From positions 9,598,001 through 9,662,000 of the forward strand of contig NC_056760.1 in the NCBI RefSeq assembly GCF_018687715.1: a stretch of DNA of 64,000 nucleotides, in the 5' to 3' direction. The notes beneath the pieces were generated by a model, which did no database searches, had not been told where the DNA came from, and was given only the letters and a program-made list of their open reading frames with translations. How positions within the stretch are numbered: the stretch's first letter is position 1; every line of letters begins with the position of its first letter. The stretch comes from Carya illinoinensis. Taxonomy: Eukaryota > Streptophyta > Magnoliopsida > Fagales > Juglandaceae. A program made the position numbers and the translations under genes. Positions 1 to 13,739 of this stretch are shown in pieces.

Positions 1-640
1 TCCCCTTTCTAAAACTATGAGTCCTAGTAACTTTTTGGAGTCCAATCCGAATGCGCACTTTGTAGAGTTGAGCTTCATCTGGTATCACCATAGGACTAAA
101 AAGGCCTCCCGAAGATCTGCTAGATGCAGCTTGACATTCTTACACTTCACCAGCAGGTCATCCACGTATACTTCTATGTTCTGACTGATCTATTGTTAAA
201 CATTCAATTGACCAGCTGTTGATAGGTGGCTCCGACGTTCTCGAGGCCGAACGACATGGTCGTGTAGCAGTATAGCCCCCGATCTGTCACTAACGTCATT
301 TTCTCCTCGTCAGCTAGGTTCATCCTAATCTGGTTGTACCTAGAATAGGGGTCCATAAAGCTGAGGAGGGGGTGCCTCGCAGTCTAATCCACAATCAAGT
401 TGATGGGTGGCAGGGGGAAGCTATCATTCGGGTAAGCTTTGTTCAGATTCGTGAAGTTTACACACATTCACCACATCCCACTAGCTTTCTTCACCAAGAC
501 TACGTTGGAGAGCCATTTTAGATAGTGCACCTCTCAGTTGAACCCAATTACTAGGAGGCAATCTACTTCTTCGGCTATTGCCCCATACTTCTTAGCGCTG
601 AAGCTTTGCTGCTTCTGATTGATAGTCTGCGCTGCAGGGT
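1..640 (-). pseudogene. Gypsy reverse transcriptase fragment
   Basis: Translating the minus strand in shifting frames gives typical gypsy RT blocks. A stretch near 570-400 reads like the WLSNVVLVKK and NLNKAYPNDSFPLP signatures. A block at about 255-200 reads MSFGLENVGATYQQLVN. The catalytic YVDD appears at 168-157, followed by LLVK. The blocks are in the right order but are separated by in-frame stops and frameshifts, so no functional polymerase can be made. The fragment runs off the window. Confidence 0.85.
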
Positions 641-950
641 CGATACAGAGTTAGTGCTCGATGATGCAATTGTCTATCCTGAGCATCTCATCGTGGCTCT
701 ATGCGAAGACATCTTGGTGTTCAATGAGGAGGCGTTTTAGGGCTTGTCTCAAACCAGGGTCTAGCTTCGTTCCGACTCGAACTATTCGCTTTGGTCTCTG
801 ACAGTCAACTGAGATGAGCACCAAGGGTTCGTTGGACTTGGCCTATCATAGAGCCTTTTCATCACAGACTTCTCCATCCCACTCAGTCAGGTTCAAAGGT
901 GAGGGTGGTTTGGCGGCCTCTTCAATGTTCTTGACTACCTTGATCTCATG

Positions 951-1271
951 TCACAATTCCTGAGCGTCACACTCCCGAGCTAGAACGTGCTCGCCACAGA
1001 CTTCCCCCACACTCGAGTCGGTGGAAAACTTCATTTTAAGGTGGTAGGTAGAGGTCACTGCCCTCAGACTTTTCAGGGTCTGGCACCCGAGTAGCGCGTT
1101 GTATGAGGAAAGAGCTTTGACCACCAAGAAATCGACCATGGTGGCCGCGGTCCTGGGCACCCTCCCCGCTAGGATGGATAGGGTGATGACTCCCATTGGT
1201 TGCACAATGTCTCTCATGAAACCCTTGAGTGGCACGGGAGCCGAGTGTAACCAATCAAAGCTTATCCCCAT
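951..1271 (-). pseudogene. Gypsy aspartic protease region fragment
   Basis: An open stretch of 106 codons contains MVDFLVV, a variant of the YNAILGRPTL block (here YNALLGCQTL) and LRAVTSTYHLKMKF. These are characteristic of the protease/linker region of plant gypsy polyproteins. It lies between gag and RT in the same orientation, as expected. Neither a complete catalytic D-T/S-G triad nor an intact frame is visible. Confidence 0.75.
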
Positions 1272-1534
1272 TCAGATAAATGATTCCTAGAATAGGATGT
1301 TTGCCGAACTTTTGTTGTAGATTAGGATTCTTCGAGTAGTGAAATTCGCTACCTGCATCATTACCACCAATGCATCTTCGTGTGGGTGGAGAATTCCTTC
1401 TTCATCCTTCTCACTGAAAGTTATCGCGCCCCTTCAGCTAGGCATCCGGTCCCAATAGGAGCTCTTCTTGTGTTGAACACTTCTTCATAATGCACCCTTT
1501 GCACATGTGCTCTCCTAGCTGATGAAGTAGTCCC

Positions 1535-2900
1535 TCATTCGGCATATCCTCCCACAATCATGTGGATCTCATCAATCGGTCCCTCTACTTGCTGGTTTTC
1601 TCCCCTCATCCCATACCTTCTCAGGCCTATTTCTCGCCAGGGACCTTGATGCCCTTCCTCATGCCGCTCTTGTCGGTCCTCCGACCGATGCTCTTGGCCC
1701 CGCAATTCCTCATCTTGTCTTCTTTTCAATGTGTAGCAGTCCGAGACGTTGTGCCGATCGGTCATGTGCTACTCATAATATTGGCAACTAGCGGTGCCTT
1801 GGCCTACTTCCCTCTGTGGACCTAGCTCTCTTTCCCCTTCGACAACTAGATTAGAGTGAGCCCGGGGCCTGACGTGAGGCCGGGTCAAGGCTTCTCCTTT
1901 CTTCTTTGTCTTCGGTGTTCCTTTCTTTCCTTCCTTGCAATTGTGGCTTCCTTTTTTTTTCGGCCACGCTCAGATCTGCCACAGGGTGGTCAAGGCCTTA
2001 AAAGTGTCTTTTGCGTTAATGAACCCGTCTGCCTGATCCATGAACTCCCTCAAGGTGGTGGGAGTTCGGTGTGCTATCTCCTCCAAGAACAGATTTCTTG
2101 GCCAGACCCCTCCCAGTAGGGCCACTAGTGTGATCTTTTCATCTTGATTGTCCGTGGACATGCATTCCTTGTTGAAGCATGCCGAGTACAACTTCAAGCT
2201 TTTGCCATCATTCTACTTCACTATCCATAGGTAATTGGTCGGTTGCCTCCTTTCCAGCTTGCCATGAATCGTGTCATGAAAAGCCATGCCAAGTCGTCGA
2301 AACTCCCCACTGTCCTGAGTGGTAGCGTCCCGAACCAGGTTCAAGAGGCTCCCTTCAGGGTCAAGAGGAAAGCTCGGCAGGCAACCTCCCCAGGGAGCCA
2401 TGTTAGTTCATGTGGGCCTTAAATGTGTCCAGGTTTTCCAAGGGGTCTTTAACCCACTGTACAACTCCATCTAAGCACTTTAAATTTTGGTGGGAGGGGT
2501 ACCGCCATGACTCCTGCACTATATGGTAGATGGGTGCTGACGAGTAGTTGGTCCACTGTGGATGGCACGCCTACTTACTTGGCTATCTCTACGTACTTAT
2601 CTCCTTACTCTTGGAGCTCGTCATGCATCCATTGTCTCTCCTCATCTGCTGCGGTGCTAATAGGGTCATGTCGTGAGTCAATGTGCTCGTTGCTACTGGG
2701 CTCACCTCCTCCAACCAATTTTTCGTTGGTTCTCCATAGTGCCTCATTCTCCTAGCGTAGCGCTCCCATCTCTTCTGAGAACCTCTTTATCGTCTCTTCC
2801 ATCTCCACAAATCTTGCCTCCATCGCTTCGTTCCGGTTCTCCTCCTACCATGTTGTCTGGGACCACATTGCTACTGGCATACGAAGTACACACTTCTATG
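1535..2900 (-). pseudogene. Gypsy gag fragments
   Basis: Open pieces at 2401-2213, 2197-1970 and 1765-1535, plus the end of the piece at 2974-2744, together resemble a plant gypsy gag. The clearest block (2197-1970) has LYSACFNKECMST followed by KITLVALLGGVWPRNLFLEE and TLREFMDQADGFIN, the retrotransposon gag domain. The 1765-1535 piece is rich in Arg, Glu and Gln like the segment before a zinc knuckle, but no intact CCHC box is visible. Frame changes between pieces show decay. Confidence 0.75.
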
Positions 2901-2928
2901 GAAAAGAAAATCCCATAGACGGCACCAC

Positions 2929-3622
2929 TGTTGATATCGTGTTTCCCGGCCTGAGCAGTTCTGGGGTGGCCCAAGCTATCACCTGCAAGAGGAAGAGAAA
3001 TGTGGGCTCCCGAGGAGTCCGTGAATCCTCCTATGTCTAAGTTAGTTGGGAACTCTCTTGATGAAGCAAGTAAATAGGGGAGAAATAAATTATCAGACCT
3101 CTCTCCATGGACAAGATCAGGGTATTTATACCCAACCTGGGCTCAGCTGGCGAGGGTGTCAAGTCGTACCATGGGTCAGACCTGTTGCACCCCTGCTGTC
3201 CCAATGAAGTGTTAGGACGAGATCGTGTTGTCCCCTGAGTGCACTGTTGTGCCGCTGCCCTGTTAGGCATTAAATGTGGTGTGTCTATGGCCTGGTGCAC
3301 TCACAACCGAGCATGCCCCGCCACCACCTGGGCTCTGTGGTAGTTACCTGTCAATGTACTCCCGTGGTAGGATTCAGTTCCTTCCTAAGCTCTTCGGGGA
3401 ACTCCCTGTGTGCCGCAAGCTTCTCAACCACCCTAGGCTCTGGCCCGGGGGCCCCTTGAAAGGGCGGGTGTGCTATGGTGGCCATAGTCCCTTCCCCCTT
3501 TGGGCCGCCCACCTTCCATCTGTGGGCCTTGATCTTGGGCTGCAGGTCCCTTAGCATCCTTGGCTCTGGGGTTCTTGGATCCTGGGTTCGGGCCACTGGG
3601 CTCGAGCTCTTTTTCCCTAACA
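2929..3622 (-). repeat. Gypsy 5' LTR (element orientation minus)
   Basis: On the minus strand this 694-bp segment starts TGTTAGGG at 3622 and ends in CA at 2929. Just inside the element (2928 downward) the minus strand reads TGGTGCCGTCTATGGGA, the type of sequence found at the LTR/primer-binding junction of many plant gypsy elements. The partner LTR is outside the window, so the left boundary is inferred from TG...CA ends and the abrupt composition change. Confidence 0.65.
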
Positions 3623-3829
3623 TATTTTATTTCATTTAATCATTATAATTTTTTTAAATTTTCACATAAAATAAAATAAACAATTCAATTTTTTTCAAAT
3701 TTTAAAACAAAAATAATATTAAAAAAAGATATTCTAATAATATTTTACTCAATTTTTTAATTTTAATCTCAACTCAATTCATCTCATTTGCAAAAACAAA
3801 TTAAGCTAATTGTTTGAGAGTTTCAAATC
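3623..3829. repeat. AT-rich dispersed repeat (TCTCAT family)
   Basis: An AT-rich segment with AAATTTTCACATAAAATAAA and repeated TCTCATTT or TCAACTCAATTC motifs. Related sequences occur at 27865-28045, 36381-36540, 39060-39410 and 59460-59640, so this is a dispersed repeat, probably a MITE. Termini could not be fixed here. No gene is visible. Confidence 0.5.
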
Positions 3830-5600
3830 ACCTAACGGAGCTTACTTTTTTGACAATTCTACTTGAAGATACATGTACTTCGTCAAAAGATTCGAAGAAA
3901 ACTAGCATTGCAAACCGATGTTAAATAAATGGGCGTGAACTAATGTTATATGTCATATTTGTTTTATAGTCAAATGTATGAAACTAGACTTTGTCGGTTT
4001 GTAAGTTCTTTTGTGTTAAATATCTTAATAGATGAATCAGTTCTTAAGTTTTTTATATAGATGTGGAAGATACGTTGTCTATACTATTTACAAGATTTAA
4101 ATTTGAGTCATTTTACTTGCAAGCAAGTTGACCATATCAAACGTTGACAATTTCCAAACCTTTTTGTGCAGTATTTTTTGTAGAATAAAATCTATCAAGA
4201 CTTTTATACTTATGCGGAGGATACACTATCCATACCGTCACACCTTTTACACCATTTGCATGGGATATTTAATTTGTAATTTTTTTAAAAAATTAAATTA
4301 TGTCATATTAGTGGCGTGAAAGACCTTTATACCTATTAGAAAATAACAATTTTAAAAAAATCTTACAAATCAAAATATGCTATATTAATAATAAAAAATA
4401 TATCATCTGCATGAAAATAAAACTTTTTTTAATAATATTTTTTAATATTGAAATAGATAGACCCATCCAAATCCAAGTGAAACCAACCAATAGGAAAGAT
4501 TTTGGGAGGAAGGTCAACCAAACCAGCCGTTGGATAGGAGGAATACCAACCGTACCGATCCTGATGGTTTCTCGATCAACAGTGGAGTGATGCTTCGCTA
4601 GAGAGAGAGAGAGAGAGATCAAACTGGAGAAGAAGACGGGAGGAGTAAGAAGACGGGTTCAAATTGAAATTCGCCTTTGTTTTTTTTAATATGTTACATA
4701 TAAAATAAAGATTTTGGTTTAATGTTTCTTTTATATTTTTTTATATACGTTAGGTTTAAAACGGCATCGTTTTATTTAAATTTAAGTAAAACAACGTCTT
4801 TTTATTTAAGCTATATATAAAAAAATATATATTTATTTAATTGGCCGATTCAGCAGTTTGAACCAGGTTTAACAAACCAGTACTAAATTAGCCGATGTCG
4901 ATTTTAAGAAATTTTTACTGGCGTCCAACTAGTTCTCTATCGATTTCGACCAATTTTGTGCTCCAACGCCCTATTCATGCTAATGCTGGCCGATTTCGTC
5001 GGTTGATATTGTACAGCCCTAATGAAAACGATGATTCATTCATTAAGAATGAATGAAATGGCAATATTTCTTTGTTCATTTTTGCCGAGATGGAATGGCA
5101 AAGACCGGCATGCACCTTGTGAACAACCTGGATCACATGTATATATATATATATATATATTTTCGAAAACCAGCCTAACGAAGCAAGAAGGAATTAACAA
5201 CATTAGTACTAAGCCAAGAGGTATTATTTCTAAATTATCATAATCAGTACTTATCTGGGAAGAGGATAAATCTAGTATGCAAATTATTCTTTTATTTAAT
5301 TAATAATTAGAATTTTCTTATTGGTCATCTCAATCGGTCAATTTCAATGGATTAAATTTCAAAGTCATCAGTTAACACTACATAACCACTAGTAGCCTTC
5401 TGACATATTTTTCTTAAATCCAATGGATTAAATTTCAAAGTCATTAATTAACACTACCAAACCACTAGCTAGTACCCTACTGACATATTTCTCTTAGATC
5501 ATACATATCAAAATGCAAGAAGATTATAATTTAATTATTCATTAAACCAATAATGTAGCAGCTGTCATGACTGATGCCGATAGTGATAAACAAAACAATG
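3830..5600. repeat. Duplicated intergenic block, paralogous to the CRK-F to CRK-G spacer
   Basis: Blocks at about 3850-3900, 5022-5130 and 5160-5480 match 56950-57600 closely. Shared text includes the run around CGAGATGGAATGGCAAAGAC and AAGCCAAGAGGTATTATTTC. The spacer copy differs by indels and inserted AT-rich tracts. A short GA tract lies at 4599-4618 and a TA tract at about 5139-5160. No gene is visible. The block shows that psi-A was copied with the upstream spacer of a CRK-F-like neighbour. Confidence 0.7.
5342..5500. repeat. Two-copy tandem duplication of about 80 bp
   Basis: The sequence beginning CAATGGATTAAATTTCAAAG occurs twice in a row, each copy followed by CACTA...ACCACTAG and CTGACATATTT. 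The paralogous site near 57490-57570 carries a less clearly duplicated version, so this copy probably expanded after the block duplication. Confidence 0.7.
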
Positions 5601-6165
5601 CTATTCAATGAACATGATTAGTTGGCTGATCTTTTTCTTTGTTATATTTGTCAATTTATTTTTTTTTTTATTGATTTTCGTACTGATTTGCGCTCCCTGG
5701 ACATGATTTTGGAAAACGATATGCATCCTATAAAAGCTGCTTATTCTTAGTCTTATTTTATTTAATTTTTTTTCATATTTTTAACTTAAGTATTAAGAAA
5801 TTATTTTTAAATTAGTTTATGGGAAAATTTTTTAATACTTAAAAAGATTTAAAAAATAATATAAAAAAATACAAAATAAAAATATATATTTTATACTTTT
5901 CCATTGAAATTCTCATATCACTCTAGCCCTAGTATGAGCCTGATTTTTAGACAGAGTCATGTTACACAGCAGCTTTATTTCTAGCAGATCAGATTTTATT
6001 TTCATCTAACCTCTACTATTTTCCCATTTCCTTAGATTCTCATTTCTTCATTTTTTAAGCTCTCCACGTCTCTCTCTTCTCAATCTCTCTCCTATCTGAA
6101 GAGCTCTCTCTCTCTCTCCTCAAGAATTGCACACAGTGGGGGTGGAAAATGGAAACCAACCGGAG
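5601..6165. other. Intergenic, repeat-derived
   Basis: AT-rich spacer without coding signal. The part from 6062 to about 6150 (CTCTCCACGTCTCTC, then CT tracts, then GAATTGCACA and GTGGGGGTGGAAA) is repeated at 28045-28140 beside psi-D. The two 3' flanks therefore share an origin. Confidence 0.55.
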
Positions 6166-6169
6166 GGGT

Positions 6170-6329
6170 AGTGTAAAATCAAAAATTCTATGTGCAGTCC
6201 TTTTTGTGCACTCTTTTGTGCACTCCAGTGATATGATTGGTTGGATATTAAAAAAAAATTAATCCAGCTAATCATATCAGTGGAGTGCGCAGGGAATACG
6301 CAAAAGTGACTGTATGTAGCATTGCTCTA
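6170..6329. mobile_element. Fold-back MITE-like element
   Basis: Two arms face each other: ACTCCAGTGATATGATTGG (from 6222) and its near-perfect inverted counterpart ending GATATCAGTGGAGT-like text (6263-6286). The outer parts also pair imperfectly (TGTGCAGTC against GACTGTATG). This predicts a hairpin of about 160 bp typical of a MITE. The paralogous G flank lacks it. The target duplication could not be fixed. Confidence 0.5.
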
Positions 6330-6339
6330 ATTTAATGAT

Positions 6340-6867
6340 GGAGACAACTTATCTTTAGACCGGTTTTGCCACGTCAGTAGGTGTACAGTTCGAGACCGGA
6401 CTAGGAATACAATTTTCCTTTTATCTAGATAGCCGGAGTGGTTTCTCAACTGACCATTTCAATTAACCGTTGCTTTCATATTTTCTATCATTTGAAATTT
6501 CTCAAAAACATAAGGGATTAATTAAGTCTATGATCACCTGTTCTAATTAGGACCTAGCTAGGATATTTTTTTCCTGTGTACTTGGTCTTCGATCGGAGTT
6601 ACTTATTTAATGAAATGGGCAGTTAAAAATGGATATTTTGATAATCTTCTTATGCAATTCGAGGTGAATATAAAATCATAAATTTTTAAGAATAGGGCAT
6701 GGCAAATGAAACATCCGCCACATTTTACATTGAAGAGTCAATTACGAGAAGCATTACTATTATTATGATCCCTAACTATATAAATATTAAATAATAGTAT
6801 ACATTTTAAGTGGTTATTAAAATCGGAGAACACAATGTTTAATTTATTGTTGTGCACTACACAATGT
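6340..6867. repeat. Duplicated CRK 3' flank
   Basis: Matches 35165-35340 plus 36545-36850, and 59275-59900. Shared landmarks are CCGGTTTTGCCACGTCAGTAG, GGACCTAGCTAGGATATTTTT and GAAGAGTCAATTACGAGAAGC. Three copies lie directly downstream of psi-A, psi-E and CRK-G, which marks these as copies of one ancestral gene end. No coding content. Confidence 0.75.
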
Positions 6868-7097
6868 ACCCTTTCTTTTTTTCTTTTTCTTTTTTTCTTT
6901 TTTATTTCTTTTTTTTTTTTATTTTTATTTTTTTTTTTATGTGTAGAGCTTTATCCCAAGGGGAGCCCTTCCAGAAATTCTCGACGGCCAATGTTGAACC
7001 CAGGCCGAAGAGGGGGTTTGGAAATAGTTTTCAACCAGTAATAGACGCGTCTCGGTTAGAACCTTACTCGTTGCGTCATTGCCCCAAGCGCAAAGAC
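6868..7097 (-). mobile_element. SINE-like retroposon with poly-A tail
   Basis: The paralogous sites near 36860 and 59915 read straight from the GTGCACTACA region into CAAGACAAGGCATT. Here about 230 bp intervene. On the minus strand the insert ends in a long A-rich tail (the T-rich tract at 6880-6940), and its body contains GGTTCAAC, like a pol III B box. Family assignment is an inference. The plus-strand open frame through the T tract is an artefact. Confidence 0.45.
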
Positions 7098-7141
7098 AAG
7101 GCATTAATGAAGTTCCAAATCCACTTGTAGCGCTTCATCAA

Positions 7142-7681
7142 TCAACGTGGCCCAATATTGGAAATCGACAAGCCATTGATGGAGAGAAAGCTTGGACTAC
7201 TTGTTTCGTAGTGATCAGTAAATCTGCCCAGTGAAAATGCAGGTCGTTGAGGTTTGGAAAGAGACATTGTAGTGTCACTTTTCAACATTACAACGACAGA
7301 TGACATGGTTGGCCTTTCATTTGCATCTTCTTGAACACACAATAATCCAATATGCAAGTGTCTTATAAATTCGTCCAGGTTGCACGACTCGTGCAACAAA
7401 GGATCCATCAACTCCAAAATATGATTTCCTTCATTCTAAAGTGTCCATGCCTGCACCGTTAATATTTAATGCATAAGTTTAGACAAGTTTTAACGTCCAT
7501 ATAATAACTGGCAAAAAGAAAATCACTTGCAAATGCAACGAGGCTAGGAGCACGTTTTGTTCTATGGAAGCCATCATTTATTATCCCAGTTACATTCTCA
7601 ATTAAGAGTACTCTAAAGCTAAATACGTCAGACTTAATGGAATACATTCGTTCCATAGCATACTATGGAGCCATGTAACTA
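7142..7681 (-). pseudogene. CRK pseudogene psi-A (kinase C-terminal two exons only)
   Basis: Only the last two exons of a cysteine-rich receptor-like kinase remain: exon 6 at 7681-7531 ([10 protein letters not shown], then [13 protein letters not shown]) and exon 7 at 7450-7142 ([19 protein letters not shown] to SISNIGPR and stop). Several lesions are visible. The acceptor AG before exon 6 is TG. The Glu codon of the APE motif is TAG (7663-7665). The exon 6 donor GT is GC. The Trp codon of the LWNEG block is TAG (7436-7438). Exons 1-5 are absent upstream before CRK-B. The exon lengths (151 and 309 nt) match the intact paralogues. It is closest to CRK-G and psi-E. Confidence 0.9.
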
Positions 7682-7919
7682 CAGCCAAATTGTGTATATA
7701 TATATATAAAATGACAGTCTCATGTTTAGAAGCATATATATATATATAAATAAAGGAAATATCCAGATTCTCTCATTTTTATCTCTTTCCATGACTCGTT
7801 GGATTTGGGATTACTTGTATTGTATTTGTATTCTTGTACATCTGCCACACTTTTTTTTGTCACCATTTGAAATAAATTTATCCAATCTCATGGATGCAAG
7901 CACATTACTGAATTTTAAA

Positions 7920-8190
7920 TAGAAAAAAATTATTTATCATTTATTTTCTCATCATCTTGTAATGTGATATTAGATGATATATTTATAAGTAAAATATAAT
8001 AAATAGTCTCCAATCATCTAATACCACATCATGAGATGATGTCTCATATGTGGTATTAGATGATATTAATCATTCATTTTCTGGTATTAGATTATATGTT
8101 CACAAGTGAAATAAAATAAATAATCTCCAATCATCTAATACAACATTATGAGATGATGAAAATTGAGATGACGAGTAGCATTACACTTTT
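7920..8190. repeat. Fold-back/tandem MITE-like repeat
   Basis: GTGATATTAGATGAT and its inverted form ATCATCTAATACCACAT alternate here. A longer unit containing AATAATCTCCAATCATCTAATAC is present twice (around 8010 and 8125). The structure is an inverted-repeat element that has partly duplicated. It sits in the spacer between psi-A and CRK-B. No open frame. Confidence 0.5.
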
Positions 8191-8926
8191 ACATAAGTCT
8201 TGTATCGTGTAGATTGATTCTATTTATATTTACTTCTCCTATTGTTCCTAAAATTGCATACTGCCTAGAATACATAGATCGATGTGTTCGTACATATTTA
8301 ATTTATGTGTATTGGAAATGCGAATATCAATGATGAAGTAGTTAAATGGACTTCGGCAAAAAATAAAAAATAAACAAATAAGTAGTTAAATGGACGGGCT
8401 TAAATTATAGACGCAATAAACATACCGCTGATATTATAGAAACCTACCGCATAATAATATTTCTATTTCAGCTTTTTCTATACGTGTAAGTGATGGATTC
8501 GCGCATTAATCTTCAACTAACAGAACTCTAAACTTCAGATTTACCCTATATTTATTATTTATAGCTCAGATTTCGAAGTCCAGAGAATCAAAATCTTGAT
8601 AATCGACATAGGCTCAAAAAATACAGTGGGCTGTTTGTTATTGGGCCCGCCTCCCTTGTTCTTTTGTTAGAAGGTGCCACAATTCATCAATGGGCTCCAT
8701 ATGTTTGAACGAACAGCCCAGCTTCAAAAGGGAACGGGCCTACAGAAAACTAATAATATAAATAGCAGCAGAATTGAGCCCTGTAATATAAATAGCAGCC
8801 CTGTAAGCTCGTTGTAATATCTTTCTCCGTGTGGAGTAGAAAGCACAAGATGTCCCACTTCCTATGATATAAAAATTATGACAGATTTTCAGCTTGCAAA
8901 CGTGTTAGAAGAAACGTTGCCAGTAT
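8191..8926. other. Intergenic, CRK-B 3' flank
   Basis: AT-rich spacer with no gene visible. A short local duplication of TAATATAAATAGCAGC occurs near 8754 and 8787. The proximal part should contain the CRK-B 3' UTR, but no unambiguous polyadenylation signal was assigned. Confidence 0.4.
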
Positions 8927-11792
<2,866 letters not shown>

Positions 11793-12119
11793 CTTCCGAA
11801 TATGATGGCAGCACACTGGATAGGATGAATAGTTTAGCAAAAAAAGGCAGTGGAGATTAAAGCACATATCAGGGTATCAGAATACTTCACGTCTGCATGC
11901 TCGACGTTTCTTCCATTGAGAACACCATGATATAATAGCCTCATTACACAGAAACTTCCGCCCTCAAGTTGGATATTGAGGACACAAATTTTAGGACTGA
12001 CTTTTCCCGATGGTGATGGTGACAGATCGAAGACCATTAGTTTTCTGGGTGTTGAGTACGACCAGCACTTTCATCGATTATCTTAGCTAACATTAATGGC
12101 TTTACGAGAATTGGCATAT

Positions 12120-12144
12120 TTGACCGAGCTTAGCGTCTTTGACC
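12120..12144 (+). promoter_or_regulatory. Two W-box elements upstream of CRK-B
   Basis: TTGACC occurs at 12120-12125 and again at 12139-12144, about 330 bp upstream of the CRK-B start. TTGAC(C/T) is the WRKY-binding W box, and plant CRK promoters are often enriched for it. Binding here is an inference. Confidence 0.45.
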
Positions 12145-12145
12145 G

Positions 12146-13115
12146 TTCCGATCGAGTGAAGATATCACATCCAGAACATTCCGTGAATATTCTTGCTAAT
12201 TGAAGAATGTATGATGTTGATGGAACAGCATCAGTATTACTGTTTTTTTTTTTTATGAATTTGTCAGGGAGAATAATTGTTTTAAGATATTTTCATATTA
12301 TTTTGTTATTATTTATAAATAAATCACTATTAATATATTATTTATAAACTACTTTTTTATTATTTACAAATGATATAAAATACTCTTAATATCTAAATGG
12401 AGTCTGAATTATTATAGTCCGAAAGATTATTAGTACCATATCAGGTAGAGTAATTTTAGAAACTACCCAATATTATTTTATTGCGTTGATATGATTATGC
12501 TTGATAATAGAAAATAAAAAAGATTAAATCATTGTTAATCACCATAACTAGAATAATGGCGGGAAAATAATATACCTAATAAACAATTTTTAGTATTTTT
12601 CGTATCCACACAATCTTGCGGCCTCATATCTTTTGCGTTTTGCGTGTGAATTTGGAGAAAGGCGACTAAAAGCATTTTCATCCGAATCCTTATCTTTATT
12701 CTTATAATTTAACTCAAAATTATATTTTTTTAAATATATTTTTAAATTTTATTCATCTTCTAAAAATTTCCTACATCTCATTCTCTATCCCTATCTCTAT
12801 TCTATTAAATAATATTTCTCTATTCTTTTTTTATTATCTTTTTCTCTCTCTTCTATTTATAATCTTAATTACTAATTCTTTTGTCTTATTATCTTTTTTT
12901 CAAATATCACTTTCTATTAAATATTTATACGATTTTGACTATCCAATATAGTATTTTTTTTAAACCAAAAATCGTATTATAAAAATAGTAATTTTTTTTT
13001 TAATTAGTGCATTTTCTAACGTGATGGCCAAATTTTTTTATTTAGTACTCTTTATCCGTTTTTCTAATGTTAATACCTAGTCACGTATTGAATATTAAAT
13101 TTCCACTCATTTAAT
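12146..13115. other. AT-rich intergenic region
   Basis: Distal CRK-B 5' flank followed by low-complexity A+T-rich sequence with many TATTTTT and TTTTATTAT tracts. No gene, RNA or defined repeat could be supported. Confidence 0.4.
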
Positions 13116-13280
13116 ATTAACGGTAATATTCTTTGTCATTTCTACAACGGTAATATTTTTTGTCTTTTCTCTAGCGGTAACATTTTTTGTCTTTTCTTCA
13201 ATGGTAACTTTTTTTGTCTTCTCTCAAACAGTAACATTTTTTGCCCTATATGTAACGATAATTTTTTCCTCTATAAATAC
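13116..13280 (+). repeat. Degenerate tandem repeat ending in a TATA box
   Basis: Five copies of a unit of about 30 bp resembling CGGTAACATTTTTTGTCTTTTCT are arrayed from 13120 to about 13255. They are followed by CTATAAATACGC (13271-13282), a good TATA box about 100 bp upstream of the ATG at 13380. The array belongs to the 5' flank of the HARBI1-like fragment. Confidence 0.6.
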
Positions 13281-13379
13281 GCATATTGCTAACATTCACA
13301 TTCTTACAAACTCTTCTTTTATTTGATCTATAGAAGCGAAATTCAATAGTCTCCCCTAATCTCCCACTTCTTTCATCAA

Positions 13380-13739
13380 ATGGCTCGTACCTTCTTTCGC
13401 AAAATGTTGACATACGTATCCTCTAAAGATGATAGCGATGTTGTTCTTAATGAGGAGGCCAATAGACAGTCATTGAGGCATCGTGACAATCGCCAACGTC
13501 GCAAGTTTATTCGGCGTGATCATATTCAAGGGCACGAGCGCCTATTTCGTGATTATTTTGCAGAAAATTCAGTATATCCCTCGAATCTATTTTGAATAAG
13601 ATTTCGGATGAGTCGTTCCCTATTTCTCTGTATTCTAAATGAGGTAGAGTCTTACAAGCCGTACTTCGTCCAGAGAATAAATGATACCGGAAGACTCGGT
13701 TTATCTTCTATGCAAAAGATAATGGCAAGTGGCAGGTAA
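13380..13739 (+). pseudogene. PIF/Harbinger (HARBI1/ALP1-like) transposase N-terminal fragment
   Basis: One frame runs from ATG at 13380 to TAA at 13737 with a single internal TGA (13593-13595) where the family has Arg (CGA to TGA). Before the stop it encodes RRKFIRRDHIQGHERLFRDYF, and after it FRMSRSLFLCILNEVESYKPYFVQ and TGRLGLSSMQKIMA. These are typical of the N-terminal portion of plant Harbinger nucleases. The DDE catalytic domain that should follow is missing: homology stops at GGCAG|GTAAC, which could also be a splice donor. A TATA box and tandem repeats lie upstream. Dead or truncated. Confidence 0.75.

Larger units (their letters stand above)
1..3622 (-). mobile_element. Ty3/gypsy LTR retrotransposon, degenerate, cut by the window start
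   Basis: Minus-strand order is LTR (2929-3622), primer-binding region, gag (about 2900-1535), protease (1271-951) and reverse transcriptase (about 640-1), which is the gypsy order as far as the window goes. RNase H, integrase and the second LTR would lie left of base 1. Every domain is broken by stops and frameshifts, so this is an old dead copy. Base composition is clearly more GC-rich than the AT-rich spacer that starts at 3623. The flank beyond 3830 resembles the 5' flank of CRK-F, so the element lies where a CRK-F-like gene might be expected. Confidence 0.85.

Noticed and set aside
6835..7130. Plus-strand frames with Phe-rich hydrophobic stretches, resembling a membrane protein
   Set aside because: The hydrophobic part is a T-rich tract, the tail of a SINE-like insertion.
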